A stretch of DNA of 64,000 bases from Cephaloticoccus primus (GTDB lineage: Bacteria; Verrucomicrobiota; Verrucomicrobiia; Opitutales; Opitutaceae). Location: contig NZ_LSZQ01000052.1 of the NCBI RefSeq assembly GCF_001580015.1, positions 62,001 to 126,000 of the forward strand, read 5' to 3'. The translations under genes were made by a program, and so were the position numbers. Positions within the stretch are counted from its first letter, which is position 1. Each line of letters starts with the position of its first letter. Positions 38,155 to 46,023 of this stretch are shown here, in pieces. The notes beneath the pieces were generated by a model. The model was given only the letters and a program-made list of their open reading frames with translations. It did no database searches and was not told the DNA's origin.

Positions 38155-40254
38155 ATGAGTCCCGATGAGCACGGCAGCCAGACTACCCAAAGCAGTGCGC
38201 GCACACCGCGCGCCGACGCCAAGCCCAGCCGCCCTGATTCTCCCTCTGCCAAAGTGCCCGCCCAAACAGGAGCCCGCGCGGGGCTCGCCTTGATCGCGCT
38301 GGGCGTGGTCTTTGGCGACATCGGCACCAGCCCGCTCTATGCGCTGCGCCAGTCTATCGCGCTGCTCCCCACGGCCGAGCTCACGGACGGGGTCTTGGGC
38401 ATTCTCTCGCTCATCTTCTGGTCACTGGTTGGCATCGTGAGCCTCAAGTACCTGGGCTTCGTCACCCGCGCCGATAATCGCGGCGAGGGCGGCATCTTCG
38501 CGCTCTTCGTCAAATCGCGCCTCGAACGCGCCCCCGGCGCCCCGCCGATCTTGGCTCCCGACAACGCACGCTCAGGGAGCAACAGAAATCCGGACGCGCG
38601 GCCAGGCTCTCCGCCCGCCAACCCCTCGCGGGTGCTCCGCGCGCCAAGAAAAAGGGGGCTACGCCCCCACACGCTGCTGATTATTTTTGGGGCCTGCATG
38701 CTCTGCGGCGAAGGTGTGATCACTCCCGCGATTTCGGTGCTCTCCGCAGCCGAGGGGCTCAGTGCCGTGGCCCCTCAAACACATGCGCTGATCGTCCCGC
38801 TGGCCTGCCTGCTGCTCGGCGGGATCTTTTGGTTTCAGAGCAAGGGCTCTGCCAAGATCGGCCGCGTCTATGGGCCGGTCATGCTCCTGTGGTTTACCGT
38901 GCTGGGCGGGCTCGGCCTGTGGCAGGTGATCCGCGAGCCGGTCGTCCTCCGCGCGCTCGCGCCGTGGTACGGCTGGCAGCTCCTGTGGCAGCACCCGCTC
39001 GAAATCACCGCGCTGCTCGGCGCTGTGGTGCTGGCGATCACCGGAGTGGAGGCGATCTATGCGGACATGGGGCACTTCGGCCGCCGCGCGATCATGCACG
39101 CGTGGTACTTCGTCGCGCTGCCCGCACTCGCGCTCAACTACTTCGGCCAGGGCGCACACATCCTCGCCACCGAGCGCGCGGGCGGCGGAGCGGTTGACAA
39201 TCCCTTTTTGGCAATCGCGCCCGAGGGCGCCGCGCGGCTGGGGCTTATGCTGCTCTCGGTCTTCGCTGCCGTGATCGCCAGCCAGGCGCTCATCTCGGGC
39301 ACGTTTTCGATGATCCGCTCGGCCATCCAGTTCGGCTTTTTCCCACGGCTCAAAATCCTGCACACCAACGCCGCGCACCGCGATCAGATCTACATCCCGC
39401 TGGTCAACGTCGCGCTCTGCATCGGCTCGATCACGGTCGTCCTGCTTTTCCAGCAAAGCTCTGCGGTCGCCTCGGCCTACGGCGTCGCCGTCACTGGCGC
39501 GATGGCGATCACCACCTTTGCATTTTACCTGGTCGCCCGCCGCGCCTGGCGCTGGTCGCGCTGGCGTGCGCTGCCGCTGTGCGCGCTGTTTGGCGTCGTC
39601 GACCTCGCCTACTTTTACAGCAACCTGCACAAGTTTGCCGATGGTGGCTGGGTACCGCTGGCGATCAGCATCGCCCTGCTGCTCGTGATGCACACCTGGC
39701 GCTCGGGCAAAAACGAAGTCTTCGCCCGCGTCTACGCCAACGACATCACCGAAGACGAGCTGTGCGAGATCGCGCTCAGCCCGCACATCAAGCGCGTGCG
39801 CGGCACGGCCGTCTTCATGGCGGGCAACCCCAAGGGCACGCCGCTGGTGCTCCTCCACCACGTCAAGGCCAACAAAGTCCTGCACGAGACAGTCGTCCTG
39901 CTCAGCGTCATGACCTCCGATGCGCCCTACGTCCCGGTGGCTGAGCGACTCGAAATCCGCGCCATCGGCCAGGCCGGCGTGTGGCGCGCGATCGCCCACT
40001 TCGGCTACATGGAGTCGCCCGACGTCGCCGCCCTCATCGAGCAAATCCGCGAGCAAGGCGGCGTGCCGCTCGTCCCCGCCGAGGCCACCTACTACTTCAA
40101 CCGCGAGATGATCATGCCCGGCGGCGCGGCGCGCATGCCCGAGTGGCAAAAGCACTTTTACGGCTTCCTCAGCCGCAACGCCCGCCAAGCCCGCGACTAC
40201 TACCGGCTGCCGCCCATGCAAATCATCGAAATCGGCCTGCCCATCCAGTTGTAG
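38155..40254 (+). CDS. kup: KUP-family potassium transporter
   Basis: 699 residues from the ATG at 38155; a start 13 codons upstream is also possible. It is an inner-membrane K+ uptake system with about 12 helices. Family words: ALGVVFGDIGTSPLYALR (first helix), LKYLGFVTRADNRGEGGIFAL, GDGVITPAISVLSAAEGL-like CGEGVITPAISVLSA, and ALTGVEAIYADMGHFGR-like VEAIYADMGHFGRRA. The cytoplasmic C terminus begins near 510. An insert of about 50 residues (PPILAPDNARSGSNRNPDAR onward) lies between helices 3 and 4 and contains DNA hairpins. Confidence 0.93.
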   Translation: MSPDEHGSQTTQSSARTPRADAKPSRPDSPSAKVPAQTGARAGLALIALGVVFGDIGTSPLYALRQSIALLPTAELTDGVLGILSLIFWSLVGIVSLKYLGFVTRADNRGEGGIFALFVKSRLERAPGAPPILAPDNARSGSNRNPDARPGSPPANPSRVLRAPRKRGLRPHTLLIIFGACMLCGEGVITPAISVLSAAEGLSAVAPQTHALIVPLACLLLGGIFWFQSKGSAKIGRVYGPVMLLWFTVLGGLGLWQVIREPVVLRALAPWYGWQLLWQHPLEITALLGAVVLAITGVEAIYADMGHFGRRAIMHAWYFVALPALALNYFGQGAHILATERAGGGAVDNPFLAIAPEGAARLGLMLLSVFAAVIASQALISGTFSMIRSAIQFGFFPRLKILHTNAAHRDQIYIPLVNVALCIGSITVVLLFQQSSAVASAYGVAVTGAMAITTFAFYLVARRAWRWSRWRALPLCALFGVVDLAYFYSNLHKFADGGWVPLAISIALLLVMHTWRSGKNEVFARVYANDITEDELCEIALSPHIKRVRGTAVFMAGNPKGTPLVLLHHVKANKVLHETVVLLSVMTSDAPYVPVAERLEIRAIGQAGVWRAIAHFGYMESPDVAALIEQIREQGGVPLVPAEATYYFNREMIMPGGAARMPEWQKHFYGFLSRNARQARDYYRLPPMQIIEIGLPIQL
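38530..38680. repeat. Hairpin-bearing insert inside kup
   Basis: The part of kup without counterpart in the family contains a GCTCCC/GGGAGC inverted repeat (about 38556-38582) and a perfect GGGGGC/GCCCCC hairpin with loop TAC (about 38654-38668). It keeps the frame. It resembles the intergenic hairpins in form, though not in loop sequence. Confidence 0.45.
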
Positions 40255-40740
40255 CCCGTCACACGCTGTGCACGCTGACGGCGAGGCAACGCCTCGCCGC
40301 ACCATGAAACAGTCGAAGGCCCTCTTGTTTTGCGAGCCGCTCGCTGGCGGCTCGTCAGGGGCGCCACGGGCCATTCAATTTGCGATTTTAGGCGGGAGGG
40401 CGTGTGCTGTGCTCCCAGACAAAATCGCAAATTTACATGAACCTCTCCCGACCTCCGGTCGGGTCGGAGAACCGATGGATAACCCGTTTGGGCGATTTTT
40501 TGGGTTAACGAGTAAACGCTAGCCGGACGCGGCCCAACGAGGCCGCGCCCATAAAATGGGTCGAAGACCCTGTCGCAACGCGGCGGGGGAGGCAAATTTG
40601 GGAATCGTGCTTCGACGCAAAGCGTCGGGGCCGATTCCCAAATTAAATGGAAGGGGACACCGTCCCCCGCCCCACGCGTAGTGGAGCCCCGGACAAGCGC
40701 TTGCCGCGACGGGCGGCGGCACTCCAGATTCCCACCTCAC
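40255..40740. repeat. Hairpin-chain repeat, largest mosaic (R7)
   Basis: It fills the kup-glycosyltransferase gap. In order: stem CGGCGAGGC/GCCTCGCCG, loop AAC (40279-40299); stem CGAGCCGC/GCGGCTCG, loop TCGCTG, inverted type (40333-40354); palindrome with AATTTGCGATTTT arms (40377-40389, 40421-40433); CCCGACC/GGTCGGG hairpin; TAACCC/GGGTTA segment (40480-40507); stem with loop CAACGA (40525-40550); GGGTC/GACCC, loop GAA (40558-40570); palindrome AATTTGGGAATCG/CGATTCCCAAATT (40595-40607, 40632-40644) with an inner CGACGC/GCGTCG hairpin; GGGGAC/GTCCCC, loop ACC (40653-40667); CCAC/GTGG, loop GCGTA (40672-40684). Confidence 0.85.
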
Positions 40741-41778
40741 ATGTCTACCGAAGCCCTGCCCCTCATCACAGTCGCCGTTTGCACGTACAACCGTGCGGTG
40801 GTGCTGCGGCAGATGCTCGAACGACTCGTCGCCCAGCACTACCCGACCGACCGGCTGGAGCTGCTCGTCGTCGATAATAACTCGACCGACGGCGGTGCCA
40901 CGCGCGCCGTCGTTGAGTCGTTTTCTATTCCGGCAGCCCCTCCCGCCTCCTCCGCCTCCCCCTCCCGCCCCACCACGCATACCGCGGCGCCGATCCGCTA
41001 CCTGCACGAGCCTGGCCAAGGGCTCTGCCGGGCGCGCAACCGCGCAATCGCCGAGGCACGCGGCGACATCATCGCCCTGCCGGACGACGATATCTTGATG
41101 GAGCCCGATTGGCTGCGCGAACTCTGCGCACCGCTCATCGCGCAGTGGCGGGAGGGGCCGGAGGGGCGCAAAACAATCGGCTGCGTAGCGGGAGAGGTCG
41201 TGCCGATCTTTCCCGACGGGCAGCCCGAGTGGATTGCCGAGTGGCACGGGCCACAGGGCTTTCGCAGCGCGGCGGAAGGCGCGGGGCCGCTCCCGCCGCA
41301 GCACTCGCCGATGGGCGCCAACTTCGCGTTCCCGCGCTGGGTGTTTGAGCAGGTGGGCAGCTTTCGCACCGAGCTCGACCGCAAGGGCGCGAGCTTCTTT
41401 GGCGGCGGCGACCGCGAGATGGTGAGCCGCATCCGCGAGGCCGGCTGCGAAGTGTGGTTTGTGCCCGCCGCCAGCGTGCTTCACCAGATGCCCGCCTCGC
41501 GCACGACCTTTCGCTACGCTGCGCGGCATGCCTTTGACTCGGCGCGCAGCCGCGTGGTCGAGCGCGTCAAGCGGAGCGAAAGCGGAGCGAAAGCGGGGGC
41601 CGCCTACCTCGTGTCGCGCTTTTTGGCAAACGTCGTTAAGGCCCTTGGTTTCGCGCTGCTGGCGGCGTTTTGGGCACTGCTCTTGCAGCACGGTGCGGCG
41701 AAAAAAGCACTCGTGCGCGCATGGCGCAGCTGCGGCTACCTTTACCAGATCCCGCGCTCGTTGTTCGGGCGAGTGTGA
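40741..41778 (+). CDS. Family 2 glycosyltransferase
   Basis: 345 residues from the ATG at 40741. The GT-A fold opens with LITVAVCTYNRAVVLRQML; the nucleotide-sugar Asp is in VVDNNSTDGG and the DxD motif is in IALPDDDILMEPDW. The acceptor-side region has SPMGANFAFPRWVFEQVG and GGGDREMVSRI. A C-terminal hydrophobic stretch (about 300-325) may anchor it. A Pro/Ser-rich insert (PPASSASPSRPTTHTAAP, about 63-82) follows the first conserved block. Likely role is cell-surface polysaccharide or LPS; the sugar is unknown. Confidence 0.88.
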   Translation: MSTEALPLITVAVCTYNRAVVLRQMLERLVAQHYPTDRLELLVVDNNSTDGGATRAVVESFSIPAAPPASSASPSRPTTHTAAPIRYLHEPGQGLCRARNRAIAEARGDIIALPDDDILMEPDWLRELCAPLIAQWREGPEGRKTIGCVAGEVVPIFPDGQPEWIAEWHGPQGFRSAAEGAGPLPPQHSPMGANFAFPRWVFEQVGSFRTELDRKGASFFGGGDREMVSRIREAGCEVWFVPAASVLHQMPASRTTFRYAARHAFDSARSRVVERVKRSESGAKAGAAYLVSRFLANVVKALGFALLAAFWALLLQHGAAKKALVRAWRSCGYLYQIPRSLFGRV

Positions 41779-41796
41779 CCCAGCCCCATCCGACCT

Positions 41797-42678
41797 GTGA
41801 GAAACGTAGGCCCACAGCCGCCACCCGATTCATCGGCACCGCCTCCACTGCCGATCAGCGTCGTAATCGTCGCGCGCGATGAGGCCGCCAATCTCCCGCG
41901 CTGCCTCGGCTCCGTGCGCGGCTGGGTGGCGGAAATCATCGTCGCACTCAACGGCACGACGGACGACAGCGCGGCGATTGCGCGAGCGCACGGCGCGCTC
42001 GTTCACGAGCTGCCATGGGCAGGCTACCGCGATACAAAAAACGCCGCGCTCGACCTCGCCACCCACGCCTGGGCGCTGTGCCTCGACGCCGATGAGGAGG
42101 TCTCGCCCGCGCTGCGCCAGTCGATCCACGCCTTCTTCACCAGCGGGATGGGCGGGCGAGATGGGAGGGGCGGGAGCGCGGCGGCAGCGGGAGAGGTAGG
42201 AAGGGCGGGAGGGTTCGTCGGCGCACGCTTCCCGCGCAAGGTGTGGTTCATCAACCGCTGGATCACACACGGCGATTGGTATCCCGACCTGAGCCTGCGG
42301 CTCGTCCTGCGCGCGAAATCGCGCTGGGGCGGCGACGCCTTCGTCCACGAGAAAATGGTCTGCGACGGCCCCGTCGCCACGCTGCGCGGCGACCTGCACC
42401 ACTACTCCTTTCCCACGCTCGCCAGCCACGTGGACAAGATAACCCCCTTCGCCGCGCTCTTCCTCAAACAGCAGCGCGCGCGGGGCCGCCGCTTCTCGCT
42501 GCTCGCCGCACTCACCCGCCCCGCATGGCGCTTCATCCGCGCGTACTTCCTGCGGCGCGGATTTCTGGACGGCTACCCGGGGCTCTACATCGCCTGGGCA
42601 ACGGCCTTTGGCGCCTTCGTCCGCTACAGCACCTTGTACGAAAACGAAACTAGGAAGGAGCCGCCCGATGCCGAGTGA
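41797..42678 (+). CDS. Family 2 glycosyltransferase, WaaE/KdtX-like
   Basis: 293 residues from a GTG start at 41797. It has ISVVIVARDEAANLPRCLGSV, ALNGTTDDSAAIA and CLDADEEVSPALRQ, then RKVWFINRWITHGDWYPDLSLRL and HEKMVCDGPVATLRGDLHHYS, all typical of LPS-core glycosyltransferases of the WaaE/KdtX type. A Gly/Ala/Arg-rich insert (about 118-143) sits on a G-rich tract in the DNA. It follows the previous glycosyltransferase by 18 bases and overlaps dciA by 11, so the three form an operon. The acceptor is inferred only. Confidence 0.87.
   Translation: MRNVGPQPPPDSSAPPPLPISVVIVARDEAANLPRCLGSVRGWVAEIIVALNGTTDDSAAIARAHGALVHELPWAGYRDTKNAALDLATHAWALCLDADEEVSPALRQSIHAFFTSGMGGRDGRGGSAAAAGEVGRAGGFVGARFPRKVWFINRWITHGDWYPDLSLRLVLRAKSRWGGDAFVHEKMVCDGPVATLRGDLHHYSFPTLASHVDKITPFAALFLKQQRARGRRFSLLAALTRPAWRFIRAYFLRRGFLDGYPGLYIAWATAFGAFVRYSTLYENETRKEPPDAE
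42145..42213 (+). other. G-rich tract inside the second glycosyltransferase gene
   Basis: Repeated G-tracts (GGG-AT-GGG-C-GGG, then GGGAGGGGCGGG, then GGGCGGGAGGG) run through 42145-42213 and encode the low-complexity insert GMGGRDGRGGSAAAAGEV. The tract could form G-quadruplexes and resembles those in pgi and at 45974-45990. Confidence 0.55.
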
Positions 42679-43054
42679 GCCGCAGCCTTTTAGCCGAGTT
42701 GCCGAGTCGCTGATCGCCGAGTTTCGCGGCGTGCCGCGGCACGAGCCGCGCCGCCAGGTGAAGCGCCCGACAAAGCCGCTCGCCGAGCTCGTGGAGCAGA
42801 TTTTGCAAAAGTACAAAATCGGCCGCGAGTCGCCCGAGCAGCACATCCGCGACCACTGGGCCGAGCTCGTGGGCTCCGCCAACGCCAGCTACTCACACCC
42901 CGTGGAGATCGGCCCCAGCGGGCGCCTGCTCGTCCTCGCCTCACACGCCGTCGTGCGCAGCGAGCTCTTTCACCACCGCGCACGCATCGTTGAGAAAATC
43001 CGCGCGCTGCCCGGCTGCTCCGCCGTAAAACACCTCAACATCAAAGCAGGCTAG
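42668..43054 (+). CDS. dciA: DUF721 / DciA-family protein
   Basis: 128 residues from the ATG at 42668 (MPSEPQPFSRVAESLIAEFR). The DUF721 core is clear: LVEQILQKYKIGRES, DHWAELVGSANASYSHPVEI, GRLLVLASHAVVRSELFHHR and IREKIRALP-like VEKIRALPGC. DciA is the ancestral loader or recruiter of replicative helicase DnaB. It begins inside the last codons of the upstream glycosyltransferase gene. A hairpin repeat starts right after its stop. Confidence 0.85.
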   Translation: MPSEPQPFSRVAESLIAEFRGVPRHEPRRQVKRPTKPLAELVEQILQKYKIGRESPEQHIRDHWAELVGSANASYSHPVEIGPSGRLLVLASHAVVRSELFHHRARIVEKIRALPGCSAVKHLNIKAG

Positions 43055-43326
43055 CTCGCCCAATAAAAGGCTCAGCACCCTGCACGCAGCGGCAACGAGG
43101 CCGCGTCCGGCTAGCGTTTACTCGTTAACCCCAAAAATCGCCCAAACGGGTTATCCATCGGCTCTATTGCCCGACCGGAGGTCGGGAGAGGTTCATGTAA
43201 ATTTGCGATTTTGTTCGGGCGCAAAGCGCACGGGCAAAATCGCAAATTAAATGGAAGTGGCGACCCGCCACCGCCGCCCGCGTAGGGCCGCCCTGCCGCC
43301 ACGCGCAGTGGAGCGTTGCCTCGCCT
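43055..43326. repeat. Hairpin-chain repeat (R8)
   Basis: Directly after the dciA stop: a CCCAATAAAAGG linker; stem GCGGC/GCCGC with loop AACGAG (43089-43104); an inverted TAACCC/GGGTTA segment (43126-43153); CCCGACC/GGTCGGG hairpin with loop GGA; palindrome with 14-bp AATTTGCGATTTTG arms (43200-43213, 43235-43248); GTGGCG/CGCCAC with loop ACC (43257-43271); GCCC/GGGC with loop GCGTA (43276-43288); CCAC/GTGG with loop GCGCA (43299-43311). It ends at the 3' end of the next, minus-strand gene. Confidence 0.85.
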
Positions 43327-45879
43327 TCAGGGCAGAGCGGCGGGAGTGACAGCGGTGTCCGCAGGCGCAGGCTCGGGCTTGGCAGCAGCGGGCTCGAAAG
43401 GGCCTTCCGCCGCTGGAGGGGCCGGCGGCTCAGTTGTCGGCTGAGTGGCTGCATCCTCGGGCTTCGCTACTTCGGAAAGCTCGGTGGGCGGCGGCTCCGC
43501 GTTCGCGGGTGCGGCTGGCGCGGGCTCCATTTTGGGAGCGTCTGATTTTTGCGGCGCGGGAGTGGGTTTGGGCGCGTCGGGGAAGTTTTCGGGATCGTGT
43601 TCCTCGCCAGTTTCGGCGGCGCGTTTGCGCGACTCGGGCATGGGCGGCGCGGCAAAGAGCCGACCGTCGATAAACTCTGTGACGTAGCCTTCGGTGACGA
43701 GCCAGCGCAGATCGAGCTGGAGGCGGTGCAGGGCCTCGCGCTCGGCAACCGTATCGGCGGATGCGACGGCTGAGTTTTCGGCCACGGCTTCAGCCGACTT
43801 TTCGGGCGCAGGCGCGGCAACTGCCGCCACAGCTTCTGACGCGGGCGCGGACTCACTCGGGCTTTCGTTTTGCGCACCAGCACCCGCAGGCGATAGCGGC
43901 GCCTTATCAGCAGCGGCGGAAGCTGGCTCGGCAGCAGGAGCCGGCGCAGGCTTGAGCCCGAGGAAGCGCTCGGGCAGCTCGCTGACGAGCACCATCGGGT
44001 TTTTCTCAATGAAGTCGATGAGTGCGGCGATCGAGTCGGCAAAGGTCTGCCCGGGCGTGCGGAATTTGCGCTTCACCGCACACACGTAGGCGATGCCTTT
44101 AGTGCCTTTTTTGAAGATCGTGAAGTGCTCGCGGCGCAGCCGTCCGCGCAGGCCGTTGGCGGTGTCGAGCGGGAAGCGGCGTTGCCGCTCCAGGGCGCCT
44201 TCGATGGCGCGGCGGATTTCGCCTTCGGGCAGCTTGTCGAGCAGGTTGCCATGAAAGCGCGCGGTGTCGCTGGTGCGATAAACCTGCCCGCGCGCATGGG
44301 TGAGCAGGTACAGGCGCGCCTCTTCGAGGCTGTCGAAAGTCACCGCGGGCGTTTCCTCCGGCGCGGCGGCATTCGCGGCGGGCGCTGCGGGAGATTCGGG
44401 GGATTCGGAGGAAGCCGTTTCAGATGCTGGCGTTTCGCCGCTCGCGGACGGCTCGCTCGCTTGTCCGGTGGCCGAAGCTTCGGCAGGCGCGGTCTCACCC
44501 GTTTCCGAAGCGGCGGGTGCAGCCTCACTCGCTTTCGCCGACTCGGGATTTTCGGCGTGAACCGTTTCGCTCGGCGGCACGGGTAAGCCCTCGGTTTGGG
44601 CAGCAGGCGTTTCCTGCGCGGCAGCGGCCTGCGCATCGGCATCAGTCGCGGCACTTGCCTGCGCGGCGGACGTCGGCTCGTTGCCAGTCACGCTTTCGGT
44701 GGGCGCAGTAGAGGCGGCGGCCTGGGCTTTGGTTTCCCCAGTTTTTTTCGTGTCCGCGCTGCACCAGGTGTAGCGCGTGATCGTCTTCATTTTCTCCAGC
44801 CACTGGGCAATGGCCTCAGGATCGCGCAGGGTCTCGATCTTGGCGCGGAAGGCGTCGAAGGAGAGGTGCTTGATCCGCGTGTCGAAGTGCTGCTGGACGA
44901 TCTGGTTGTAGCGGTGGTAGTTGGGCGGGCCGAGGAGCTCGCCGGTCACGCCGCAGCGGTTGATGACCTGGAAGTTGCCCTTGGGCGGGTCGATCTGGAC
45001 CTGCTCGGTGTGGAAAAACTGCCCGATGTGCTGGGCCACCACGTAGTTGATGACGGCGTCCTCGCTGTCGAAGGGCACGCCGTCGGGCCGCGCGATGTAG
45101 ATCGGTTGGCGCGGCGCGGCGTCGGCAGGAGGGGCGGCAGGCTTGCGCGTGAGGTGGACGATGAAGCGGTCGTTTTTGGCGACGACGGTGCGCGCAATCT
45201 CAAACAGTTCGAGCGTGCGGTAGGAGCTGCGGATCGTCTTTGCCAGCGAGGCGAAGCTCTTGTCTTCGGGGTAAAAGCTGACCGCGAAGTGCGGGCTGTC
45301 GTAGGGCGGCTCGTAGTGCGGACGCTCGCGGTTGTAGTTCGCGAAACGACCGCCACCGCCTCGAGGCCCCGCGCCACCGCCGCTGCCTTGTGCGCGGCGA
45401 TCTGCACCACCGCGCGGGCTGAAGCTGCCCTGCGCACGTCCATCGCGGCTTGCGCCGTCCTGTGCGCGTCCATCGGTGGCGGCTCGGCGGCTCACGCCGT
45501 CCTGCGCACGCCACCCGCCCTGCCGCTGGTCTTGCGGGGCGGCACCTTCGCGGCGCGAATCGCCAGTGCCAGCAGCAGCGCTGGCTGGCGCGTCAGCAGG
45601 CCCGGGTTTGCGAAAGCCGCGGCGGTCGCGCGAGGCCGGGCCGCCGCCTGGGCGATCACCGCGCCCTCCCTCACCGCCGCCACCGCCCGCACGCCAATCC
45701 CGGCGCGCGCCACCCGCCCCAAAATCGCGCCGCCCGGCGTGCTCGCCGCGCGGGCCGCCTTCGCGTTTCTCGGCCGGCTTGGACTCCCACTTCGTGCCAA
45801 AGCTGAAGCCCTGGAGCTGCGAGAGGTCGAGTGTGTTGAGGTCGGCGGGCTTGGCCTGCTTGTCTTGGGTGTCGTCCAT
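43327..45879 (-). CDS. Large disordered protein with RGG-like N terminus, unknown
   Basis: 850 residues. About residues 30-195 are Gly/Arg/Asp-rich with many RGG-type units (GARRDWRAGGGGGEGGRGDR), typical of RNA-binding disordered tails. A compact region of about 200-370 follows (YDSPHFAVSFYPEDKSFASL ... VQIDPPKGNFQVINRCGVTG). Then comes an Ala/Pro/Glu/Ser linker (about 385-510), a second compact region (about 515-640, ARLYLLTHARGQVYRTSDTA), and a long Ala/Pro/Glu tail. I do not recognise the family. RNA binding is inferred only from the RGG-like part. Confidence 0.8.
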   Translation of the reverse strand: MDDTQDKQAKPADLNTLDLSQLQGFSFGTKWESKPAEKREGGPRGEHAGRRDFGAGGARRDWRAGGGGGEGGRGDRPGGGPASRDRRGFRKPGPADAPASAAAGTGDSRREGAAPQDQRQGGWRAQDGVSRRAATDGRAQDGASRDGRAQGSFSPRGGADRRAQGSGGGAGPRGGGGRFANYNRERPHYEPPYDSPHFAVSFYPEDKSFASLAKTIRSSYRTLELFEIARTVVAKNDRFIVHLTRKPAAPPADAAPRQPIYIARPDGVPFDSEDAVINYVVAQHIGQFFHTEQVQIDPPKGNFQVINRCGVTGELLGPPNYHRYNQIVQQHFDTRIKHLSFDAFRAKIETLRDPEAIAQWLEKMKTITRYTWCSADTKKTGETKAQAAASTAPTESVTGNEPTSAAQASAATDADAQAAAAQETPAAQTEGLPVPPSETVHAENPESAKASEAAPAASETGETAPAEASATGQASEPSASGETPASETASSESPESPAAPAANAAAPEETPAVTFDSLEEARLYLLTHARGQVYRTSDTARFHGNLLDKLPEGEIRRAIEGALERQRRFPLDTANGLRGRLRREHFTIFKKGTKGIAYVCAVKRKFRTPGQTFADSIAALIDFIEKNPMVLVSELPERFLGLKPAPAPAAEPASAAADKAPLSPAGAGAQNESPSESAPASEAVAAVAAPAPEKSAEAVAENSAVASADTVAEREALHRLQLDLRWLVTEGYVTEFIDGRLFAAPPMPESRKRAAETGEEHDPENFPDAPKPTPAPQKSDAPKMEPAPAAPANAEPPPTELSEVAKPEDAATQPTTEPPAPPAAEGPFEPAAAKPEPAPADTAVTPAALP

Positions 45880-45973
45880 ATTGAGGCGGGCGAGCGCTGC
45901 GGGCTCGCGTCGGTGGTGGGGCTGGTCGCGTTGTAGGTACGATTCTCTTTCCGGGGAAATTTCGGGAGCGGCT

Positions 45974-45990
45974 GGGGAGGGGCGGGAGGG
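45974..45990 (+). other. Intergenic G-quadruplex-capable motif
   Basis: GGGGAGGGGCGGGAGGG lies in the 144-base gap upstream of the 850-residue gene. The same 16-base core occurs inside pgi at 22561. Confidence 0.55.
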
Positions 45991-46023
45991 CGCTCAATCA
46001 ATGCAAGCCGCGCAGCGTGCTGT

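Noticed and set aside
40255-40740. Possible CRISPR array because of many short repeats
   Set aside because: The repeats are different hairpins with no regular spacing and no unique spacers, and no cas genes are near.
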